Assembly (NCBI GenBank): GCA_910592005.1 | Contig: CAJVPP010003088.1 | Location: 1-12,607 of the forward strand | DNA length: 12,607 nucleotides | Source: Funneliformis mosseae | Taxonomy: Eukaryota; Glomeromycota; Glomeromycetes; Glomerales; Glomeraceae | Direction of reading: 5' to 3' | Shown here: piece after piece, positions 1 to 7,943 of the stretch | Numbering within the stretch: position 1 is the stretch's first letter | How the letters are laid out: every line of letters begins with the position of its first letter | Translations under genes and position numbers: made by a program | Notes under the pieces: model-generated | Database searches by the model: none | What the model was told of the DNA's origin: nothing | What the model saw: the letters and a program-made list of their open reading frames with translations, nothing else

Positions 1-1312
1 AGCAAATTTAATCATCAATAATTGGTTTAAAAATCAGGGGTAAATTTTGATTGCTTTTTATCAAAAATTATAAAATTGTCTCAGACCTTGATTTTGATGG
101 TGATGAACCCATATAATTATTAATAATAATAATTATCTTAAATCATATAATTAAATATTTGATAATTAAGACTATAAGTTGTATTTTTAATACATATTTT
201 CTATATCATTTTTTCATATATTGCATTAATAGTAACAATAATTTTAAAATTTTATTTTTGGTTTAAAGTATTATTATCTTGATTTTATAAATGAGAGTTT
301 TGATGAATTTAAAATAACTTTATTACATTTATTAAGTTATTTCTATAAAGTATATACTATGAAACTATTTATAACAAATGTTTATTATAATTAATTAATA
401 TTTTATATTATCAATATTTTACTTTTACTATTTCAATAATTGTTTCAATATATTTTTATTAATTGATAAATCCTAAATTTCATCTTTCAATAAAAAAATT
501 TTATTTTTTATATTATTCATTATATAAATTATAAATTTCAGTTATATTCTTATAAGACTTCTATAATTTTTTCTTTAACTCTTCTATTTAATTTTTAATT
601 TTCTAATTATTATTACATTAATATAATTTAATTATTAAATCTATTATTGATTGTAACTTTTGCTGAATTTTCAATTGATTAAACTTCAAAATCTTTTTAA
701 TCTTATTAAGTTCAACAATTGGATTAGTATAATAATGAAAAATATTACATTACTTTTATTATTATTTAATCAAAATTTTTATTTTTTGTATAGAAATTAT
801 AAGATATTAGTAAAATTGAATAACAGCAATAATTTGATTATAATATCTTTTATAAATTAAATATAATTTTAAATAAAAATAAATGTTAAAAATTTCAGAA
901 AAATATTTATAATAAATTTCAATTGATTAGCTTTTTTCTGATTATTAGTATTCTGATATTTTTGTGATTGCATAATCTTAATTTAATTTTAAAATAAAAA
1001 GATATTAAAAAATTATTTAAAATATTTGTTATAAATAAGATTATATGAATGTTTTGCAATAAAAAAAGGAGGAAACTACCAAAAAAATTTTTTTATTTTA
1101 TAAGCTAAATATTTTTTTTTTTTTTAGATAAATTCAAATTTAACATTAATTCAAAAAATTTTTTTTTGTAATTCCTTATTTTTTATTACAAAATGCTTTT
1201 TTTTGAAATGTTGACTATGAGAAATTATTTGTGATTATGAGAATTAAGATGTCTTCTATTGACTATTCATATAGTTTTTGACATTAAAAGAATTTAGATG
1301 TAAAAAATGAGA

Positions 1313-1320
1313 GCCAATCA
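1313..1320 (+). promoter_or_regulatory. candidate CCAAT box
   Basis: GCCAATCA matches the core bound by the fungal HAP/NF-Y complex (CCAAT). It sits about 495 bp upstream of the ATG at 1815, farther than usual, so its role is uncertain. A second copy of the same core (GAGCCAATCA on the minus strand) is at 12221-12230. Confidence 0.3.
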
Positions 1321-1391
1321 AATTTCAAGGATTTTTCGCAGATCATTCTCCAAATTTGGTAAAACCCCTGACTGTATTATGGGTCTCAATA

Positions 1392-1411
1392 AAACGAAAT
1401 AATGTTCGTTT
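1392..1411. repeat. 7-bp inverted repeat
   Basis: AAACGAA (1392-1398) and TTCGTTT (1405-1411) are perfect reverse complements separated by six bases. It could be a dimeric transcription-factor site or chance. It lies in the less AT-rich stretch upstream of the gene starting at 1815. Confidence 0.4.
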
Positions 1412-1465
1412 CTTTCGAGTTTAGAGAAAAAAGCCATCCAATGTTAAATGATTTTCTTGATATAA

Positions 1466-1797
1466 ATGCGTTTTTTCTAAATAAAATCTTTTCTCCTGAC
1501 TGAAATTAGCACGTTTTTTTTAAAAAATAAAATCATCTCCTGAAATAAATTAACGCGATTTTACTAAAGAAATAATTAGCTTTTTTAAACGTTTTCTAAA
1601 AAAATAAATCTTCCCTTGAAATAAATTAACGCGTTTTTTTTTAAAAAATAAAATCTTTACTTGAAATAAAATAAGAGCGATCTTTCTAAAACCAAAAATA
1701 AATTTGCCGTTTTTTCTAAAACCAAAAAAATCAAATCAAATTTTTTCTTCTGCGCGTTTTTTCTAAACCAAATCAAGTCAAATCAAATCTTTTCTTA
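1466..1797. repeat. degenerate tandem repeat, about 8 units
   Basis: A unit of roughly 28-52 bp recurs about eight times. It has the pattern (A)CGCG or GCG, then a T-run, then CTAAA/TTAAA, then AATAAAATC, then TTC/TTTACTTG, then AAATAAATTAA. Unit starts are near 1466, 1509, 1552, 1581, 1629, 1675, 1706 and 1751. The first five units share the ACTTGAAATAAATTAA-like tail. The last two or three replace it with ACCAAA plus ATCAA steps (AAATCAAATCAAA). The array ends about 18 bp before the ATG at 1815, so it occupies the proximal promoter and probably the 5' untranslated region of that gene. Confidence 0.65.
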
Positions 1798-1814
1798 TAA
1801 CAATAATATCAAAA

Positions 1815-3472
1815 ATGCGTCTTGGTGATTTTTCATTTGAGATTCTTATTAAGAATAAAGTACTTCCGGAATATGAAATACCGATAGATGATGTAAGGTT
1901 TATATTTAAAACAAAAAAAAATAAATTCACGTACTAAAACTCGAACTTAAATTAAAATTTTTTATTTTAGGATGCAAAGTTGGTATCTTATTCTCAAGAA
2001 TCTATTAATAAAAAAATGGCTCTGAAAAAGGAGAGGTAAAAAAATTGATTATTTACTTATATTTTATCATCCTTTTTTTTGTTATATCAATCTTATGGTA
2101 TTTATTTTTATTTAGTAAATATGTGACTTATGTCGCAGTTCCAGAATCTTCCAGCCATTTTGCCATTAGAGTAGGGGTACACTCTACCAAAGATCCAAAC
2201 TTATTTAAAGGGTTACACATTATGGATGGAAAGAATGACAACACTCATATGGAAATTAATCCTATGAAACGAGAGGAACCCTATTCATATATTTATGGTT
2301 TCTACAACAATAACAAATCCATCTTTCACCTCTTTAAATTCGACCCAGAAAGTTGGATAGACGATAATGTTTACATTTCCAATATGCCGAAATTTAATCC
2401 TTCCAAAATCACAAAAAACAAAGGTGGTTTGGGAGCGATTTCATTATATATATATAAAGCAGAAAGAATACCTGAAAAAAGGTCTTCTTCGAAAAATAAC
2501 AATCCTCAAAGCCTAGAAATCTCTTCTTTAGACGAACTAGCCTTTGACCCCGCGGACATAATCTTTAATGATATGCAAGAAGAACCATTTGTAAATCTTA
2601 AAACCCTTCATCCGCATCCAGTCGCAAGACTGCACATATTTTATCAAACCAAAAAATGGCTCAATCATAAATACAAATCGAAAAGATTACCCGTTCCAAG
2701 ATCTTTATTATTAGATGATGATCTGCAACAAATTGATGAAGATATTATAATGAATGATGCTCGGAATGAAGAATTGATTGAAAACCATTTATTAACGTCA
2801 AACAATGACACTGAACAAGAAGAAAAAGATTCTTTATCATCAAACGATTTTATTATTAAACAAGAAAAATTGGACTCTTTATTATTAGATAATGATAATA
2901 AACCAAAAGAAGATTTATCATCATCATCAAATAATCATAATGGAGATATCATCAATAGCAACAATCTTAATCATTCTAATATAGAAAATATAGCATGTAA
3001 AGTTGATGGTAATATAGAAATTAAAGTAGATCAATGCACAATTTTAACTATAAAGAGCAATATTGACGATATAAATCTTAACAATAAGTCCAATAATGAA
3101 AAGCTTGATAAAAAAGCTAATATTAATGAAAAGGATTCTACAAATGAAATTAATAATACAGATTTTAATATTGTTGAAGGCATTGATAAATTTGAATCAA
3201 ATAGAGAAAATATTAATGCAAATATTAATCGTGAAGACAAAAATCTTAATGATGTAGTTAATGGTCAGACCTTTATTGCAGAAAATAATTCTAACGAAGA
3301 AAACGTTATCATAATTAATGATGAAAAGATGATGATTGATGATGACGAAATAACGTTGATTAGCAAAGTAGAATTTGAAAAGATGTCGATAAAAGAAACA
3401 ATTGATTTAACAATAGATTCACCAAAAGAAATAATCGAAATTAGTGATGATGATGATGATATGTTATTATAA
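1815..3472 (+). CDS. DUF7918-like protein with C-terminal SUMO-interacting motifs
   Basis: I infer a three-exon gene: 1815-1892, 1971-2035 and 2116-3472. The introns are 1893-1970 (GTAAGG..TTTTAG, with a TACTAAAAC branch-like site) and 2036-2115 (GTAAAA..TTTAG). Spliced, it encodes 499 residues. Residues 1-190 look like the fungal DUF7918 fold: an opening strand with LPEYEIPID, then KYVTYVAVPESSSHFAIRV, then an IFHLFKFD-plus-DDN segment, then LGAISLYIYKAERI. A later conserved-looking strand is ARLHIFYQTK, near 220. From about 240 on the protein is Asn/Asp/Glu/Ser-rich and probably disordered. The tail carries IDLT (477-480) with IDS behind it, and IIEI (487-490) followed by S-D5. VIII at 445-448 with NDE behind is a third candidate. 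IKQE (295-298) and IKVD (350-353) fit the SUMO-acceptor rule. The molecular function of the DUF is unknown. The ATG at 1815 is chosen because splicing from it restores the missing N-terminal strand; the frame open from 2045 begins inside intron 2. Domain call is from memory. Confidence 0.78.
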
Positions 3473-3627
3473 ATAATCAAGAATCTTGATAGATTTCAAA
3501 ACTGTAATGATTCTAATAATTGGTAATTATGTTATACAATTGGTTTTCTACAAAAATAATTCAAATAAAATACTACAAATTCTAAATACTTTCTATAACA
3601 TTTCTACTTTTTTAGTTACTTTTATTT
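3473..3627. other. convergent intergenic region between two 3' ends
   Basis: The 155 bp separate the stop codon of the DUF7918-like gene (+) from the stop codon of GCV2 (-). It must hold both polyadenylation regions. An AATAAA for the + gene is at 3564-3569, about 95 bp past its stop. On the minus strand an AATAAA (3626-3621) lies immediately after the GCV2 stop, and more A-rich sequence follows. The two transcripts probably overlap at their 3' ends. Confidence 0.6.
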
Positions 3628-6600
3628 TTATTCGAGATAATCTTCAATTGGTGGGCAAGAACATATCAAATTTCTATCTCCAAATGCGTCATCTATGTCG
3701 GAAAGAAGAATATAATATATATATATTTTTTTAACGAATATTAGCGTACTTTAAATAGATATATGAAATAGTAGTTTTCTATAATTCTATGTAAAACTTA
3801 CCGAGCCTTCCAACCGATGGCCAAAATTTATGAGTTGTTAAAATTTTCATCGGAAAAGCCGCTTGTTCTCTGCTATACGCTTTATCCCAGGTAGTTGAAA
3901 TTAACGTTTCAATAGTATGTGGTGAATTTGTTAATACATTATTGTCTATTGGTTGTTGACCGTTTTCAATAGAACTAATCTCTTCCCTAATTGAAATCAT
4001 TGCATCGCAAAATCTATCTAATTCTGCTTTGGATTCTGATTCTGTGGGTTCTATCATCAGTGTATTTGGTACTGGCCATGACATTGTTGGAGAATGGAAT
4101 CCATAATCCTGAGATAATGAAATAGGTCGATATTATTATAACTTTCTACCTTTAAATAAATAAAAATAAAGAATACCTGAAGACGTTTGGCTATATCTAT
4201 GGCTTCAATTCCTGCGGTTTTTTGAAATGGTCTGATATCAATAATAAACTCATGAGCACACATTCCATTTTGATTGGTAAATAAAATTTTATAGTGGTTG
4301 GACAATCGGATTGCCATATAATTAGCATTAAGCAATGCGAGATGCGTAGCCGCCGTTAATCCTTTACCGCCTGTAATAATTAATTCAAATACAAATAAAT
4401 AAATTTCTTAATATACCAAATTTATCTAGACGAAAGTTAAATAACTAACCCATCATTTTTATATACGCCCAGGAAATTGGTAAAATATCCGGTGAACCGA
4501 AAGGTGCTGCTGCTACAGGTCCAATGCATTTATTGCCACCAGTTTTTACAACTGGATGACCCGGTAAAAATGGTACAAGGTGTGATTTGCTAATAATAGA
4601 AAGAAAATTAAATTAAATTTTTTTTTTAAATATATCAAATATAATTCACATTTATAAGTAAAAACTAACACGCCTATGGGACCAACTCCTGGTCCACCAC
4701 CACCATGAGGTATACTAAATAAATGATGGAAATTGAATTAAATAATTCGTTTCTAAAAAGAAAAAAAAAAAAAAGTACAATATATTATATAATAACTGTT
4801 TATACCAAAATGTTTTGTGTAAATTCAAATGACAAACATCCATTCCTATGTCAGCTGGTGTACATAATCCAATTTGTGCATTTAAATTAGCTCCATCCAT
4901 ATATACTTGCCCACCATTTTGATGAATTATTTCACACGCTTTTACAACGCCATTTTCAAAAACACCAAATGTTGACGGATAAGTAACCATAAATGCTGCC
5001 AAACTATCTTTATATTTGGTGGCCTTCTCTTCCAAATCTTTCATATCAAGATCACCGTTATTTTCACATTTGACAGGTACAACTTCCATACCTGCCATAG
5101 CAGCCGAAGCAGGATTTGTACCATGAGCTGATACTGGAATTAGACAAACATTGCGCTTATCATCGCCCCTTGATTTATGATATGCTCCGATAACACGCAA
5201 TCCTGTGTATTCTCCCTGAGCTCCAGAATTTGGTTGTAAAGAAATACCATCAAATCCTGTTATAATGGCAAGATCTTTTTCAAGTTCCTTAAATAAATAA
5301 AAAAAATATATTCTAACATTAGTATACTTCATGGAAACGCGCTTCTTTTTCATTATATCAAATAAACTTACTTTAATTAAGATTTTATAACCCTCAGCTT
5401 GGTTATCTGGTACAAATGGATGCATATTTGCGAATTCAGGCCATGTTATTGGGATCATTTCCGTGGTAGCATTGAGTTTCATAGTACAGCTTCCTAAAGG
5501 TATCATAGAATGAACTAATGAAAGATCCCTTGATTGCAAGTGATATATGTATCTTAGCATTTCAGTCTCCGAATGATGAGAATTAAACACTTGATGTTGC
5601 ATAAAAGGTGAGGTACGAATAAATTTCTGAGGAATAGCCGCTTTATTAGCTGGTTGTAAATCCGAATTCTTGTACAAATCCTTGGAGAAAATTTGAATAA
5701 TTTCCAACACATCTTGCTTTATAACTGCCTCGTCCAATGTTATACCAACAGTATTATTATCTACTTTACGAAAGTTGATATTAGCGGCTGCAGCTTTTCG
5801 AATAATGTCATCAGCGCCATTCTCAATATGAACATTCAATGTATCAAAAAATGCATCATTCTTGATTGAATATCCCATCCGTTTAATTTCTTCGGCTAAA
5901 GCGTTAGTTAAAGTATGAATACGTTTCGCAATAGCTATGATTCCCTTTGAATTCATTGAGAAATATTTAGTATGTAAATTGGAAAAAAGTAAGAATATTA
6001 TATTTAAAGCACCTCAGGTCCATGATATATAGCATACATAGCAGACATATTAGCCAAGAGTGCTTGTGCGGTACATATATTACTAGTAGCTTTTTCCCGT
6101 CTAATATGTTGTTCTCTTGTTTGTAACGATAAACGGTAGGCCTTATTTCCATTTGCATCACGCGAAACACCAACTAATCGACCAGGCATTCTTCGTTTAT
6201 GTTGATCTTTGCAAGCAAAAAAGGCAGCATGTGGTCCGCCATAACCTAATGGAACACCAAACCGCTGACTATTACCTAATGCAATGTCAGCACCCCATTC
6301 TCCTGGTGGTGTTAATAAACTTAGTGCCATCAAATCAGTTGCACAAACCACTTGTCCACCTAAGGAATGAATTTTGGTAGAAAGGTCTGAATAGTCATTA
6401 ATGCTACCGTCTGTTGCGGGATACTGAATAAAATATACACGTGTATATATATTCCATTATGTTAATAAAGATATTTATATCTAAATATTTATTCTTATAA
6501 TATTTAGTTTAGTTGGCACATTACCTGAACTAAGACGCCAGCTAAATCATTTGGGTGTTGGTTTTCAAATTCATATTTTAGTACATCTCCTATTATGACA

Positions 6601-7623
6601 TTGATCCCAAACCCTTCAGCACGTGTCTGAAGACACGCAATAGTCTGGGGATGGCATTTCTCATCCACAAAAAAGGTATGTCGTTTCTGTTTTCCTGCAG
6701 AAAAAGACATCAACATGGCTTCCGCAGCCGCAGTTCCCTCATCAAGAAGAGAAGCATTGGCGATATCCATGCTCGTGAGATCAGTAACCATAGTTTGAAA
6801 GTTTAAAAGTGATTCCAGACGACCTAAAAGTTGTTATGGTAATATTAAAATATTTACATAATGGTTGATGAATTTAAAAGGATCCAATAACAAACCTTGA
6901 GAGATCTCGGGTTGGTAAGGAGTATACTGCATACAAAATACGACGGCAATCGTTCATTATTATGAGTTCCATTGTTGAATCTTTATTTGCATAGGCAAAT
7001 GGTTCACTGCCAGACCGATGAAAGTCATTTCTTTTATGCGAAAATTCTTTCAGGTTGCCAGTATCATATTTAATTAATTTAATAATACTTACTTGTGTAT
7101 ACCATCCCGGAGATTCCAAAATATTTCTTAGAATAACTGAAGGTACAATTGTATTTGTATAACCCATGCCTATGTATGATTTGTAAACTTTGTTTTTTGA
7201 AGCAATATCTCCCAGTCGTTTCAAAAGCTCACTTTCGGTAAGACCACCTTCTAAAGCCAAAGCCTGTGTAGACCGAATGTTAGCAGGAATTGTTTTATTA
7301 ACCAATTCTTCCATATCTTTCACGCCAATAGTATCAAGCATTTCTTTTATCTCCGCATCTGATGATCCATTATGTCTTTGAGGAAATGTGTCTAAAGGAG
7401 AAAACGCGTCACATTTTAATGGGGTTGAAGAAAATGTTCGGAATGTCTTTGGAAGATTCGAGATATGCGTAATATTCTTTAAGTTGATTCGATTCGAAGT
7501 TAATCTTTGTGTTGAAACATGCATCACATTTGTCGAAGGTGTCACATGTGTCGCAATGGTTCTAAGTCGTCTCGATAAAATCAAGGATGTTTTTGTTCTT
7601 CGATAAATTGCTCGATAAAACAT
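3628..7623 (-). CDS. GCV2: glycine dehydrogenase (decarboxylating), mitochondrial P-protein
   Basis: PLP enzyme of the glycine cleavage system in the matrix (EC 1.4.4.2). It decarboxylates glycine and loads the aminomethyl group on the lipoyl arm of H-protein. Exons in coding order: 7623-7093, 6926-6896, 6823-6525, 6423-6013, 5944-5372, 5287-4806, 4714-4670, 4589-4450, 4370-4177, 4108-3802, 3692-3628. They total 3078 nt, giving 1025 aa; human and yeast P-proteins are about 1020-1035. Each join restores family wording: [107 protein letters not shown] lysine is K773 in HLNLHKTF, followed by the Gly-rich loop at 780-785. Residues 1-71 are Arg/Ser/Thr-rich and lack acidic residues, as in a matrix presequence, and end in an R-10 octapeptide site. 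Introns are 68-166 nt. The fourth has a weak donor, GTGCTT. No frameshift or lost residue seen. Confidence 0.96.
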
Positions 7624-7943
7624 GATGCACTCTATTATATGGATTTGTAATTGATAAAGTTGAATAAAACAAGAATTAGCATTAATGCTTTATTGATATA
7701 ATGATTTCCTTGAAATACAAACTATAAGGTATATATGAAAACTACCTAAAATTTACAAGAGCAAGTAAAAATCAAAAATGATCTTTTTTTAAAGACCTTT
7801 TTTATTATTATTTTATCGTTTCACAAATTCGGAAAAAAATGAAAATTATCTGATTAAGATCGGCGAAATTCGGCGGTTAAAAAAATTTTTTATTGTTGAT
7901 TGATACTCCCTAATTTAGATCTCAACCTTTTTATCAAAAAAAA
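7624..7943. promoter_or_regulatory. divergent promoter region shared by GCV2 and MIP
   Basis: The 320 bp lie between the two start codons, so they must hold both core promoters and 5' untranslated regions. The most striking element is a GC-rich pair of direct repeats in otherwise AT-rich DNA: TCGGCG at 7860-7865 and again at 7870-7875, ten bases apart. It lies 70-85 bp upstream of the MIP start. TATA-like words occur near 7725-7735 (TATAAGGTATATAT). No open frame of note crosses the region. Confidence 0.6.
7860..7876. promoter_or_regulatory. paired TCGGCG direct repeat, candidate factor site
   Basis: TCGGCG-AAAT-TCGGCGG puts two identical hexamers one helical turn (10 bp) apart. CGG triplets are typical half sites for fungal Zn2Cys6 factors and CGGCG-like words for other regulators, but I cannot assign a factor. 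It stands out because flanking sequence is nearly all A/T. Confidence 0.4.

Larger units (their letters stand above)
1..1465. other. AT-rich intergenic spacer
   Basis: I see no gene in this stretch. It is almost pure A/T with many stops in all frames, a 14-T run at 1112-1125, and scattered AATT/TTAA words. Composition becomes less AT-rich after about 1300, where a CCAAT-type box (GCCAATCA, 1313-1320) and a short inverted repeat (1392-1411) lie. That part is more likely distal promoter of the gene starting at 1815 than plain spacer. A 66-codon open frame at 660-860 is low-complexity I/L/N/F and starts at TTG, so I do not call it. Confidence 0.7.

Noticed and set aside
68..112. 15-codon minus-strand frame opening with MGSSPSKSRS
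   Set aside because: Myristoylation-like start looked tempting as a first exon, but it stops at once and no good splice donor continues it within the window.
660..860. 66-codon open frame on +
   Set aside because: Starts at TTG, consists of I/L/N/F low complexity expected from AT-rich DNA, and has no promoter or motif.
2045..2115. Upstream part of the long + frame starting at 2045 (hydrophobic, signal-anchor-like)
   Set aside because: It begins at TTG and lies inside intron 2 of the DUF7918-like gene; the hydrophobic stretch is the translated T-rich tract, not a membrane segment.
3031..3480. Two minus-strand frames of about 70 codons
   Set aside because: Antisense shadows of the Asn/Asp/Ser-rich tail of the DUF7918-like protein.
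3486..3734. 82-codon + frame
   Set aside because: Lies over the terminal GCV2 exon and intron on the opposite strand, starts at TTG and has no recognisable protein features.
5945..5956. ATG of the long minus frame at 5956 as a separate gene start
   Set aside because: The first four codons are intronic; the exon starts at 5944 and continues the P-protein in frame, so GCV2 is one gene, not several adjacent fragments.
6117..6380. 87-codon + frame
   Set aside because: Antisense to conserved GCV2 exon 4.
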